A DNA stretch of 46,058 nucleotides from Lachnospiraceae bacterium (lineage in GTDB: Bacteria; Bacillota; Clostridia; Lachnospirales; Lachnospiraceae): NCBI GenBank assembly GCA_016288005.1, contig JAEEXY010000018.1:1-46058 (forward strand). The letters run 5' to 3'. The notes under the pieces were generated by a model. The model was not told the DNA's origin and searched no databases. It was given only the letters and a program-made list of their open reading frames with translations. Positions 25,667 to 33,632 of the stretch are shown one piece after another (position 1 is the stretch's first letter; each line of letters opens with the position of its first letter). Both the position numbers and the translations under genes were made by a program.

Positions 25667-27022
25667 TCAGTCAAAAGGGATTTCCATCTGTTCCGGCACA
25701 TCCACGAATCCCTCCTCCGGCCCCTTTGTATCCGCTGTGCGCTTCCATGCTCTTGCACTTCCGTACTTTGCAAATCTCTGGATCCCCACGGGTTCCCAGC
25801 CGGGCATGTGATGCATGATCGTCGCTATCCTGTTGGATTCACTCTTTTTAGGTTCTTCATATGACGAATGACCCAAAGCTTCATGAAACAACATCCTGAC
25901 GCATACATATTTCTCCGTTGTCCCGGCAAGAAAGTTATCGATTCCTACCTGCTCGGTATCTTCCGGTGTAAAGCGCTGCTGATACTTATCAAGCTCCTTC
26001 TTCAGATGATCTGGAAGTGTAAGAATGTAATCACCGCTCCTATAGATCACCATGATCTCAGCCCAGGCCTGAAGGATATACGCCCTGGATTCTGCCTCAT
26101 TATCAAGAATATGGACCTCTGCGTTCTCAGGATGCGTTTCGATGGGAACGATACGCCTGTTACCACTTTTATCCATGGGAAGGATCTCGATCTTGTTGGA
26201 TGTGCCGCCAAACACACACTGGCGCTTTCTGTCCCTCGGATGTTTATCGTATGGTGTTCTGTAGGTATCCTTTTCACGGCTGATAAAGCATTTAAGCTCT
26301 TCCTCAGCCTTTGCATTGATCACGGCAAGCATTTCTACCAGTTCGACTATTAAGTGGCCCTGCAGTCTTGCTGCCATTCTGTCATCGCTTAAGTTCTTCA
26401 GATCATCCGTAAACCATTCATCATGGATAGCAAGGAACTTAAAGAAGGTGGACTTTCCCACGCCCTGACCGCCCACAAGACACATGGCAGTTTCAAACTT
26501 AGTACCAGGCTTGAACACCCTGGCTACAGCGCCAAGCATAAAAATCTTCATAGTGGTCTTAATTAGCTCTGTTTCCTCTGCCCCGAAGAAATGTGTGAGC
26601 ATATGTTCCACCCTCGGTATTCCGTCCCAGACAAGGCTGTTAAGGACGTCTCTGATCGGATGATAGCGGTTCTCATTGGCAACAACCCTTATGGCCGTTT
26701 CTATCAAGCTTTGATAACTGATGCCGTAGTTTTTATCGATATATAACGTGATGTATGCCATATCCGTATCGGTCAGAGTAACACCGTCCCTGAGCCAGCC
26801 AAGGTCTTTGATGATATCAATTCTCTCTGACAGTTCGTTGAAAGCAATGGCCCCGGCAAGTAGCGGATCTTCCTTCAGTATCTTCACTACATTGGTAACA
26901 TTAGCCTTGGGATTACCTCTGTCGTTCTTTTCCAACGACTCTTTCAGGGCCTCTATCGGAAGAAGCTCTTTCTCCACTTCTTTCTCCTGCTCTTCTTTCA
27001 GCTGTGGTGATTTTTCTCTCAT
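25667..27022 (-). CDS. VapE-family helicase/ATPase (virulence-associated protein E)
   Basis: 451 aa. Walker A is GGQGVGKSTFFKFLA, followed by a Walker B-like region LIVELVEMLAVINAKAEEELK and the arginine-finger zone FGGTSNKIEILPMDKSGNRR, all standard for the VapE/primase-polymerase-associated P-loop family. These act in replication of phages, plasmids and mobile elements. The N-terminal region holds the partner-contact segment LKEDPLLAGAIAFNELSERI. The start at 27022 has GGAG 13 bases ahead and lies 110 bases inside the primase gene. A terminator flanked by iterons follows its stop. Confidence 0.85.
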   Translation of the reverse strand: MREKSPQLKEEQEKEVEKELLPIEALKESLEKNDRGNPKANVTNVVKILKEDPLLAGAIAFNELSERIDIIKDLGWLRDGVTLTDTDMAYITLYIDKNYGISYQSLIETAIRVVANENRYHPIRDVLNSLVWDGIPRVEHMLTHFFGAEETELIKTTMKIFMLGAVARVFKPGTKFETAMCLVGGQGVGKSTFFKFLAIHDEWFTDDLKNLSDDRMAARLQGHLIVELVEMLAVINAKAEEELKCFISREKDTYRTPYDKHPRDRKRQCVFGGTSNKIEILPMDKSGNRRIVPIETHPENAEVHILDNEAESRAYILQAWAEIMVIYRSGDYILTLPDHLKKELDKYQQRFTPEDTEQVGIDNFLAGTTEKYVCVRMLFHEALGHSSYEEPKKSESNRIATIMHHMPGWEPVGIQRFAKYGSARAWKRTADTKGPEEGFVDVPEQMEIPFD

Positions 27023-27611
27023 ATGACGTTATTGTCTCCTCTCTGTGTTTGTACTCTTCGTAAATCTCGCTGTCCTCTCCAAAATCAAGAATCTCCAGAA
27101 TGCAGTCAACCGGATCCTTGTTGTTGATAGCACAGATGTACCGCTCATCAATGTTTCCGATATCCCACTGTTCCTTGGTTGGCTCGTAATCAAGTTCCCA
27201 GTCGTGAAGTGTTCTGTATATCTCGGCCATCTTTAAGCGGAACTGCTGAAGCTCCTCAGCATAGGCAACACGGATTCTTTCCTTGCGTTCCCTTTCTTTC
27301 TGTAGGCGGATTCGCTGATTCTTCTCATGCCTGGATTCCTTTCTCTTGGTATCGATATTAAGGCGGAAATCATCAATCAGCTTGAATGCGGCCTGCTTTG
27401 CATCCAGGTTAAACATCTGCTGAACGAAGTTGATAACGTCCCCGTCGGCTCCGCAACCGAAACAGTGGAACCGCTTATCTACCTTCATGCTGGGATGCTT
27501 GTCATTATGAAAAGGGCAGCATGCCATGCCGCCCCTCCCGATCTTTAAACCATAAAAGGACGCTGCTTCCTTTGTGGAAACCGCGTCCTTTATCTCTTGA
27601 AACATATTCAA
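26913..27611 (-). CDS. CHC2 zinc-finger primase-like protein
   Basis: 232 aa. The zinc finger is C-C-P-F-H-N-D-K-H-P-S ... FHCFGCGADGDVINFVQQM, the DnaG-type CHC2 motif. The TOPRIM domain of full primases is missing; the rest is a charged helical region. It probably primes replication together with the VapE helicase downstream. The most likely start is TTG at 27611, nine bases after AAAGGAG; an ATG at 27605 is the alternative. The gene begins 2 bases after the relaxase stop. Its last 37 codons overlap the helicase gene in another frame and are low in conserved character (ERRAGERSGERASSDRGPER). Confidence 0.8.
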   Translation of the reverse strand: MNMFQEIKDAVSTKEAASFYGLKIGRGGMACCPFHNDKHPSMKVDKRFHCFGCGADGDVINFVQQMFNLDAKQAAFKLIDDFRLNIDTKRKESRHEKNQRIRLQKERERKERIRVAYAEELQQFRLKMAEIYRTLHDWELDYEPTKEQWDIGNIDERYICAINNKDPVDCILEILDFGEDSEIYEEYKHREETITSYERKITTAERRAGERSGERASSDRGPERVVGKERQR

Positions 27612-27613
27612 TT

Positions 27614-29083
27614 TTATAGACTCCTTTCCTCTCGCTTCTGTTTTCTTTCCCGGTGTGCGTCTCGGATCTGCTTCTGGAACTTGTATGCCTGGTCTGCAGC
27701 CTTTTTATAATCAGGGAGCTTTTCTGCAAGTGCGCTGTATTTGGTTTTTAACTCATCCCTTTTCTTTGTGATATCCCTTACCGGGATTTTCATATCCGGA
27801 TAAGCGCCCTTAAGTTCTCGCTCCGCTATGTGGTACATTTTGAGTTCATAATCATGTTTGGCTTTGTAGGCAGCCTTCTTCTTTGGATCCGAAATCTTGT
27901 ACCACGCTTTATAGTAAGGGGCGTTTTCTTTGTAGGTCTCATAACGTTCCAGCACCCTGTTCAATACGGCTATTTTCTTTTCAAGGTCAATCATCTCATG
28001 ACGGTGTTTGTAAAGCCTGTCATACATAACACGGGTGAAATCCTTAAAATCATCAAGGCTAGAAATATGGTTATTGATAATGAACTCATGGACTTTAAGC
28101 ATTTTCTTTGTGGCAACTATGCCTCTGCCGTAGGTATACTTCTTGCGGATTTCCTTTTCATACTCACCGATGGCATCCCAGAATTCCTTGCGCTGTGCCT
28201 GGGCCTCTGCTTTAGCCTCAGCCTCTTGCTTGCGCATTTCCTCAATCTCATCAAGAACGGATTTGAAGGTTCCGAGTATTTTGCGAATTGCTCCGTTTAT
28301 CGCTTTGACGAATCTGTTCCAATCGCCCTTGTCGGTCTTTATGCCTTTCTTCTCCATCGCTCTGACAACCGGGCCCTCATGAATCTGAGGAAGTATATCA
28401 AGCCCCTGCTCAACATAGGAACGATGATCGACTCTTGCCGTGATGCCGTGCTGTTCAAAAGTCTCATTCACCTTCTTTGCCCAGTTGGCTCTCCACTGAA
28501 CCAGCGTCTCCGGATCTCCCCAATCATTGTTCTTAACGGCATTAAAAATATAATCGCCTTTTTCGTCCCTCATGCGATTTCCGTTCTCGTCAAGAACGTA
28601 TTCCCTATGTTGTTTCGTTCCCCATGTACCATCTTCATTAAGCGGTCTCATGGGAACCATGACATGCACATGCGGGTTCGGAATGTCATCCAGATCCTTG
28701 CCGGGTTCGTGAACAGCCATGTCAACAATCATGCCACGGGAAGTGAAATTCTCTGCGATAAACTCCTTGGCAATCTGAATGTTTTCTTCCATGCTCAGCT
28801 CGTTCTGCAGAGCAAAGTCAAAAGAATAAGCAAGCTGCGCTTTCGGATGTTTCTCAACTTTTTCAACTTCGTTCCAAAGGGTCTGTCGGTCAGCAAGCCG
28901 TTCCGGTGCATGCTCCGGTAAAATAATTTCGCTCAGAACCACACCATGCTTTTTGGTGTAATCATGAATCTGTCCGTAATACTCATCCATCAGTTTTTCT
29001 CCGGCCCTATATGCAGCAGAAGCGACGGAACTCTGTCCGCCGCCTCTTGATATCTGGCCCGCTGTGAAATGAAACAATGCCAT
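27614..29083 (-). CDS. MobA/MobL-family relaxase (MOBQ type)
   Basis: 489 aa. The relaxase domain fills residues 1 to about 220: MALFHFTAGQISR, a candidate catalytic Tyr26 in SAAYRAGEK, and the metal-binding triad with His125 (AVHEP), His138 and His140 (NPHVHVMVPMRPL). It nicks the element at oriT and leads the strand into a recipient. The C-terminal half is coiled-coil-rich and has no helicase or primase domain. The start at 29083 overlaps the previous stop (TAATG) and has GAGGAGGTGG. The presence of an IncQ-like nic site at 29.9 kb supports the MOBQ call. Confidence 0.92.
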   Translation of the reverse strand: MALFHFTAGQISRGGGQSSVASAAYRAGEKLMDEYYGQIHDYTKKHGVVLSEIILPEHAPERLADRQTLWNEVEKVEKHPKAQLAYSFDFALQNELSMEENIQIAKEFIAENFTSRGMIVDMAVHEPGKDLDDIPNPHVHVMVPMRPLNEDGTWGTKQHREYVLDENGNRMRDEKGDYIFNAVKNNDWGDPETLVQWRANWAKKVNETFEQHGITARVDHRSYVEQGLDILPQIHEGPVVRAMEKKGIKTDKGDWNRFVKAINGAIRKILGTFKSVLDEIEEMRKQEAEAKAEAQAQRKEFWDAIGEYEKEIRKKYTYGRGIVATKKMLKVHEFIINNHISSLDDFKDFTRVMYDRLYKHRHEMIDLEKKIAVLNRVLERYETYKENAPYYKAWYKISDPKKKAAYKAKHDYELKMYHIAERELKGAYPDMKIPVRDITKKRDELKTKYSALAEKLPDYKKAADQAYKFQKQIRDAHRERKQKREERSL

Positions 29084-29394
29084 TACTTTACCACCTCCTC
29101 GATCGGTTTCGGCTCAAAGTTCTTAGCGTACTGTTTAACGCCCGGAACCTGAAGCAGTCCCTCACAGAATTGAATGAAGTCTGTCTTGGACGCATCCTTG
29201 ATAACTGGAAATATCGCCTCGATGTATCCTGCCTTGGAACACAAAAGATGTGTTCTCTGCTTGCGGCTGATCTTCTCAATCTTCTCGATCTTGTTCTCCA
29301 GCCGTGTGATCTGATGATCGTCCTGGTCTCTCTTCGTCTCCATCTTTGCAACCTCCTTCCTCATTTTCTCCAGTTCCTTAAATTGTTCTCCCAT
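29083..29394 (-). CDS. DUF3847-type small accessory protein of the mobilization operon
   Basis: 103 aa. An N-terminal coiled coil (residues 1-50, rich in Glu and Lys) is followed by SRKQRTHLLCSKAGYIEAIF. This resembles the RxRTxRLIxRGAxLE pattern of DUF3847 proteins that sit before MobA/MobL relaxases in Firmicutes. The role is probably that of a relaxosome accessory or regulator; it is not proven. AAAGGAGG precedes the ATG. Its stop overlaps the relaxase start, so the two are coupled. Confidence 0.7.
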   Translation of the reverse strand: MGEQFKELEKMRKEVAKMETKRDQDDHQITRLENKIEKIEKISRKQRTHLLCSKAGYIEAIFPVIKDASKTDFIQFCEGLLQVPGVKQYAKNFEPKPIEEVVK

Positions 29395-29427
29395 TGTAAA
29401 ATCCTCCTTTTCGTTTTTTTGAGAGCA

Positions 29428-29471
29428 ATAAAAAAAGCGCCCCGGAACTTTTGCATAGTTCCGAAACGCTT
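29428..29471 (-). terminator. Attenuator-like terminator in the mob operon leader
   Basis: Read on the minus strand: AAGCG, four bases, GGAAC, nine bases, GTTCC, four bases, CGCTT, then a run of Ts. It lies between the promoter at 29496-29524 and the first ribosome site of the mob operon, so it would stop most transcripts before the DUF3847 gene unless relieved. Confidence 0.65.
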
Positions 29472-29495
29472 AGTTTCAAAGATTTGTTATTATAT

Positions 29496-29524
29496 ATTTT
29501 ACCGCTGAGTATTATGGATGTAAA
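29496..29524 (-). promoter_or_regulatory. Promoter of the mobilization operon
   Basis: On the minus strand TTTACA (29524-29519), a 17-base spacer and TAAAAT (29501-29496). It is the nearest good promoter upstream of the DUF3847-relaxase-primase-helicase run. Confidence 0.55.
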
Positions 29525-29690
29525 TCCTCAGAACGTCCTCGCAACGTCCCTTAAACGTCTTAAACCTAATGGTTTGACAAAGCCTGAACCGTTTTGATAA
29601 AACGCAATCATCACATTAGCTTCAGGTGTTCCTCACACCCTTCGGCTATTATAATATTATCACACTTTTTTCCGAATGGAAAGGGACAAT

Positions 29691-29721
29691 AGGTGGACAA
29701 AAGGTGGTCAAAAGGTGGACA
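29691..29721. repeat. 11-bp iterons AGGTGGACAAA x3
   Basis: AGGTGGACA at 29691, AGGTGGTCA at 29702 and AGGTGGACA at 29713, exactly 11 bases apart. One turn of DNA per repeat suggests protein binding on one face, as at replication origins or relaxosome sites. Confidence 0.75.
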
Positions 29722-29784
29722 GTCGGTGTTATTGAGGTGCATTTTAATCATATCACGGCTACTCCGGGATGCATATGGAAGTTT

Positions 29785-29820
29785 CGTGACATGGCGTGAC
29801 AAAACGTGACATTTCGTGAC
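29785..29820. repeat. 10-bp iterons CGTGAC x4
   Basis: CGTGAC at 29785, 29795, 29805 and 29815, exactly 10 bases apart, 65 bases before the oriT hairpin. It is a distinct family from the 11-bp set. Confidence 0.75.
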
Positions 29821-29884
29821 CAGCCTCCGAGCGAAGCGAAGGCAATCCTCGGCGCAGCCGAATGTCGGCTCCTGCCAGACGCAC

Positions 29885-29932
29885 TACATCCCGAAGGGGA
29901 TGTATAGAAGTGCGCCCTTATTAAAATAAGGG
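29885..29932. other. Putative oriT (IncQ/MOBQ-like)
   Basis: TACATCCC-GAAG-GGGATGTA (29885-29904) is a perfect inverted repeat. Six bases after it is GTGCGCCCTTA (29910-29920), which resembles the AAxTGCGCCCT nic region of RSF1010/R1162-type plasmids as I remember it, including the hairpin-then-nic layout. A second hairpin, CCCTTAT (29915-29921) with ATAAGGG (29926-29932), overlaps the nic side. The neighbouring MobA/MobL relaxase fits. Confidence 0.75.
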
Positions 29933-30265
29933 GTTCAGGGACCCGGCCCGGCGTTACGCACTTTTCCATTTTGGCCTTTCGGCCTCTTGATGTTTTTATC
30001 ATTATGGCCTTACGGCCGGTTCATCTTTTTTACAAAAGAAAAAGGATCGACTCCTCATCAGGAACGACCCTTTCACTTAACTCGCATTATAAAGATATCA
30101 CATTTCAGAAGAAGAAAAAATACTATAATCCTACTATTTTCCTACCGATTTTCTACTGAAAGTTTACTATTTTCTTACTCCTCCGTCCAAGTATAATAAT
30201 AGCATAAGCATCTCCCAAGAGTAAAGGTACAGTTCCTGTCATCTTCGGTAAACTTTTGTTCAAAA

Positions 30266-30292
30266 CCTGTCAAAAGGTGTCAGAACCTGTCA
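30266..30292. repeat. 10-bp iterons CCTGTCA x3 beside an AT-rich tract
   Basis: CCTGTCA at 30266, GGTGTCA at 30276 and CCTGTCA at 30286, ten bases apart. Upstream, 30085-30185 is AT-rich with repeated TACTATTTTC units (about 30136 and 30167), which could be a duplex-opening segment. The rest of the 29395-30333 gap holds short hairpins (GGCCTTTCGGCC near 29972 and GGCCTTACGGCC near 30006) and no gene. Confidence 0.65.
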
Positions 30293-30333
30293 GCGTGTTC
30301 TGAAGAAAATGATCCGGCATCTTCAGATCCATA

Positions 30334-31665
30334 TCATTTTGCGACTTCATAGTTTTCATATAAAGTCAGCAGCGTTTGGTAAAAAAGATCCTCTGCAGTT
30401 TCAAGATCAGAAGCACCGGGACCGCTGAAGGCGAACATTTTATTCTCAGCATCTTCGGGAAGCGGGATTCCTCGACAAGTTCCTATAATGAAAAGTGCAA
30501 GATAAGACACAAGCATAATTTCCGGACAACTGCCAAAGTCCAATTCCCTCCACATGAGGTTCATTGGCGGCTCCAGTATGTTTTTGAATTCCTCGCAGTC
30601 TTTGTAATAAATGTATTCATCTATGAGCCCGGCAACATCATATTTATAGTTTTTCGAAAAGGTCTTAATAGTTGGAGTGATTACTTTAGGTGCAAAGATC
30701 CGCTGCGTATAATCATCTATAGATTCACCTCCGTACTCCAACAATCTGGGAAAATACTGTGAAAACGAATACCGATATCTTTCTGCACCCAATCGGTATT
30801 TTTCATAATCCTTTTCGAACATATCAAGATATGCATACCACCAATAATCCCCGGAAGCTTCTATCTTATCAACTTCGCTTAATTCAAGAATCTTGTTCCT
30901 GGTGCTGGCGGTGAGTTCACAAAATTCATTGTACATTTGCCTGTTATGAACTCTGGTAGGATTTGTGATAAAGGCTACCTGGCATAGTGCTATATACTCT
31001 TTTTCATCTTTATACTTTCGGCAAAAAGAAATCGCCTCCTGCTCGATCCGCTCTTCCAACAGTTCAATTTCCCTGGATCGATATTCGGGGTGTGTAGATT
31101 CCTGGATAGGTTCTGATTCCGTTGTTTCCACTTCGAGAATCTTATTTCTCGTAATCGGCTTTTCGCCTTTTTTGACTCTTGCAAGATACTCTTTTGTTGC
31201 TTTTTTCGCAGATCCGCCGATATTATTTTTTGTATTCTTCAGTGCAAATAAAAAGATGCCGGCAAGGAAGGCTGCCAGATCCACCTCATCAGTCAAATCG
31301 GCTTTTTTCACACCACTTACCAATTCAACCACCGTATCATCAGCAATTTCCTGCGCTTCCTGAATCATCAGTATGAGCGTATCCCTGACGATATTCTTTT
31401 CATTTTCCTTGATCAAAGAAACTACCTGGCTTTGAAAATAAGGAACGATGCTTTTATATGATTCGGCGGACAGATTCCCCAATGCTTCCATTAAATATCC
31501 CGAGGGATTTTTTACCCCTCTGGCGATATTTGAAGCAGCTTCGTCACTTATTTCTTCGCACTCCTTATCTATGCTTTTCAAAAAAGCTTCGACGAGTTTT
31601 GTCTGCTTTGTCCCTTCAATTTTACATTCCGCTACTGCACTGATAATACAACCTATGCAAAACAT
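30334..31665 (-). CDS. Unknown 443-aa protein in the cargo region
   Basis: I do not recognise a family. The N-terminus (MFCIGCIISAVAECK) is weakly hydrophobic and could be a short membrane-contact segment. Residues 20-170 are helical with a glycine/alanine stretch (VDLAAFLAGIFLFALKN), residues 170-210 are a charged linker, and the C-terminal half is aromatic-rich (ASGDYWWYAYLDMFEKDYEK, YRLGAERYRYSFSQYFPRL). No catalytic motif stands out. ACGGAGGAAG precedes the ATG at 31665. It is divergent from the DUF4417 operon and lies alone between mobility genes and defence-type cargo. Confidence 0.75.
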   Translation of the reverse strand: MFCIGCIISAVAECKIEGTKQTKLVEAFLKSIDKECEEISDEAASNIARGVKNPSGYLMEALGNLSAESYKSIVPYFQSQVVSLIKENEKNIVRDTLILMIQEAQEIADDTVVELVSGVKKADLTDEVDLAAFLAGIFLFALKNTKNNIGGSAKKATKEYLARVKKGEKPITRNKILEVETTESEPIQESTHPEYRSREIELLEERIEQEAISFCRKYKDEKEYIALCQVAFITNPTRVHNRQMYNEFCELTASTRNKILELSEVDKIEASGDYWWYAYLDMFEKDYEKYRLGAERYRYSFSQYFPRLLEYGGESIDDYTQRIFAPKVITPTIKTFSKNYKYDVAGLIDEYIYYKDCEEFKNILEPPMNLMWRELDFGSCPEIMLVSYLALFIIGTCRGIPLPEDAENKMFAFSGPGASDLETAEDLFYQTLLTLYENYEVAK

Positions 31666-31870
31666 ACTTCCTCCGTTTCAGGCAACCTCCGGGCAACTCA
31701 TAGGCAACTCGTAGCCATGCCCTTGGAGCCGTAACTCCGTTATAGTAGTGGTGTCAGCGAAGCACCGACCGATCATCGGTGTCCCGATTTCTCTGACATT
31801 ATCTAAAATCTGTGATTCCGCTATCGGGAAGTGGCATCACCTTCTATTTCAAAAAGAAGGAGGAATCACA

Positions 31871-32605
31871 ATGATTCAAAATTCTAATGAAGAACACATT
31901 CGAAACGGATGTACCGACATGTGGAACGCCTTTATGGTTCACGGTGCCGATTTTGTTCTGGGATCAGATATTCCTGTCTGCCCCTGCACCGCAAAAGACA
32001 TCCCGCATAAACTGATATCTTATGTAGAAGCCAAGCATCTTCATAAGATAAACCACAAATCAAATCCTGATTATCACATTGATGCCTATGTACATTTTTA
32101 CATTGATGATCAAAAGTTTGACGGTCCCAGAAGCAGCATATGGCTTTATCCCTATAAGGCCCTAGAAGTTCTCCGCCATTTTTCGGGCGTGATCACTGTG
32201 GACTTTTCAACCAATGCTGATTTTCCTGACCCCATCAAGCGGTATAACACGTATCGCATGAGAGCCTATGGTTTTTGGCTCGGATCTCAAGGAATCTCTG
32301 TCATTAATAACGTCCGCTGGGGCACTGAAGAAACATGGGATTACTGTTTCGACGGCATCCCTTACAACAGCATCGTTGCAATCGGAACCGTAGCAAGCGG
32401 GATAAATAAACTTGAAAATCGTCCCGACTTTGAAACCGGTCTTTTCAAAATGATCGAGGTACTTAAGCCTCATACCATCATCGTATATGGGTCAGCCAAT
32501 TACGATTGTTTCAAGAAGCTTACCGATATAGGCATCCGGATCATTTCTTTTCCCAGTGATACAAGTTTAGCCTTTGTATCCAAGAAAGGAGGGCCTCATG
32601 TCTAA
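31871..32605 (+). CDS. DUF4417-family protein
   Basis: 244 aa. The segments VHFYIDDQKFDGPRSSIWLY, VDFSTNADFPDP, YCFDGIPYNSIVAIGTVASG and MIEVLKPHTIIVYGS match my memory of DUF4417, a family of unknown function common in phages, ICEs and toxin-like loci. Conserved aspartates in IDDQKFD and CFDGIP could be functional. AGGAGG lies before the ATG at 31871; an upstream in-frame start at 31748 has no such site. Its last 8 bases overlap the next gene, so the three plus-strand genes form an operon. Confidence 0.75.
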   Translation: MIQNSNEEHIRNGCTDMWNAFMVHGADFVLGSDIPVCPCTAKDIPHKLISYVEAKHLHKINHKSNPDYHIDAYVHFYIDDQKFDGPRSSIWLYPYKALEVLRHFSGVITVDFSTNADFPDPIKRYNTYRMRAYGFWLGSQGISVINNVRWGTEETWDYCFDGIPYNSIVAIGTVASGINKLENRPDFETGLFKMIEVLKPHTIIVYGSANYDCFKKLTDIGIRIISFPSDTSLAFVSKKGGPHV

Positions 32606-33155
32606 ACCAAGCAGCGGACATTTCAGCGGAACGACCGGTAGCAAAAATACTTCAAAAAATCTGTCACGAAATAATGACAGGAGTGTTATAATTACTCCGA
32701 AGGGACTCGACTTAAGAGAGCACCCTACGAAGTATAAGCAGATGAGTTCCAAAAAGCTTAAAAAACTCCGTGAAAAAGAAGCCAATCGAACTCTGACTAA
32801 AGCAGAGTATAAGCACAAGGAATGGCAACGCAGGTTAAACATACGTCGTAAAGAGGGCATCGATAATTTCTGGGAACATGAGGTGGAACGTATTGCCAAT
32901 AATCGCCCCACAACACGAAATTGGTCCGCAGAACAACGTGCCGATATCCTAATAGGAAAGCGGCCCCAATATAAAGGGGAATCGATGCAAAGTCATCATA
33001 CGTACAGCGTAGCAAAATATCCTCATTTAGCGAATTTAGGGCAGTTTATCTACCCGGCAACACGGAATGAACATAAGAATCGGTGGCACGGAAGAAATTT
33101 CAAAACAAGTTTGCCCGGGCGTCCGATGAATATCAACATTAAAGAAGATTTTTAA
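32598..33155 (+). CDS. Putative HNH/GH-E-type nuclease toxin
   Basis: 185 aa. A basic N-terminal half (KKLKKLREKEANRTLTKAEY) precedes a C-terminal module: WSAEQRADILIGKRP, QSHHTYSVAKYPHLANLGQF and IYPATRNEHKNRWHG. The HH of QSHHTYSV, the asparagine/histidine of NEH and the final WHG resemble the HNH-like nuclease tips of polymorphic toxins (GxxPxxxxxxxHHxxxVxxxPxLA ... EHxxxHGG). It is short and lacks the delivery domains of classical polymorphic toxins. AAAGGAGG precedes the ATG. The small gene 15 bases downstream is the natural candidate for its immunity protein. The nuclease call is inference from motif shape. Confidence 0.6.
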   Translation: MSKPSSGHFSGTTGSKNTSKNLSRNNDRSVIITPKGLDLREHPTKYKQMSSKKLKKLREKEANRTLTKAEYKHKEWQRRLNIRRKEGIDNFWEHEVERIANNRPTTRNWSAEQRADILIGKRPQYKGESMQSHHTYSVAKYPHLANLGQFIYPATRNEHKNRWHGRNFKTSLPGRPMNINIKEDF

Positions 33156-33169
33156 TAGGAGGTTCCTAT

Positions 33170-33532
33170 ATGGACTATGAATTTACACCCGGATACGTTG
33201 GTATCAAAATCAAAACAACCGCTTCCATCGCTAAAAGCATTTCAATTATACGAAAATACAATCCTGTTTCCATGGCTGAAATCAAAACAGCAATTGAGTC
33301 GAATGAATATGTCTTAACCTGCCGTTACACTAGCCATCCCGGAATTCGAAAGATTAAGAAGTGCTACGATGAGCTGGTTAAAGCCGGCAACGAGGTCGAA
33401 ATATATGAACACGATCGGCTTGCGCCTTACGAACTATTATCAAATCTCATTGCTTCCCATCGTCAGACCGATCGAGAAGTTCTGGCCCAGGTGGATGCCG
33501 AAGTTGCAGCAGAAGGCGGCGATGAGGAATAG
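33170..33532 (+). CDS. Putative immunity protein for the upstream toxin
   Basis: 120 aa, small and acidic, following the toxin-like gene by 14 bases with GGAGG before the ATG. Residues 10-60 (VGIKIKTTASIAKSISIIRK, then MAEIKTAIESNEYVLTCRY) have a ribosomal L7/L12-like helix-strand rhythm, followed by IRKIKKCYDELVKAGNEVEI. I have seen this architecture beside nuclease toxins but cannot name the family. A strong terminator closes the operon. Confidence 0.55.
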   Translation: MDYEFTPGYVGIKIKTTASIAKSISIIRKYNPVSMAEIKTAIESNEYVLTCRYTSHPGIRKIKKCYDELVKAGNEVEIYEHDRLAPYELLSNLIASHRQTDREVLAQVDAEVAAEGGDEE

Positions 33533-33544
33533 TTTTCTCTGTCT

Positions 33545-33565
33545 TGTCAACCAACTATGTCAACC
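33545..33565. repeat. Second copy of the 13-bp-spaced TGTCAACC pair
   Basis: TGTCAACC at 33545 and 33558, 13 apart, with CAACTATG between. It matches 25555-25575 and is followed, as there, by an A-run and a terminator hairpin. It is a direct repeat of about 35 bp 8 kb from the first. Confidence 0.7.
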
Positions 33566-33577
33566 TTCCAAAAAACT

Positions 33578-33612
33578 TCTCTCCGCGTTTTCAGGCGCGG
33601 AGAGATTTTTTG
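33578..33612 (+). terminator. Rho-independent terminator of the toxin operon
   Basis: TCTCTCCGCG (33578-33587) pairs perfectly with CGCGGAGAGA (33596-33605) and is followed by six Ts on the plus strand. Confidence 0.9.
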
Positions 33613-33632
33613 TTTATATGCGTTTACCGTAC

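Noticed and set aside
27614-29394. DUF3847-type gene considered as a MobC nicking accessory or an antitoxin
   Set aside because: It has a coiled coil and no ribbon-helix-helix or antitoxin pattern. Its position fits DUF3847, so only an accessory role is stated.
29691-30292. Short regular repeats considered as a CRISPR array
   Set aside because: Units are 10 or 11 bp with no spacers of constant length, and no cas genes are present. They fit iterons.
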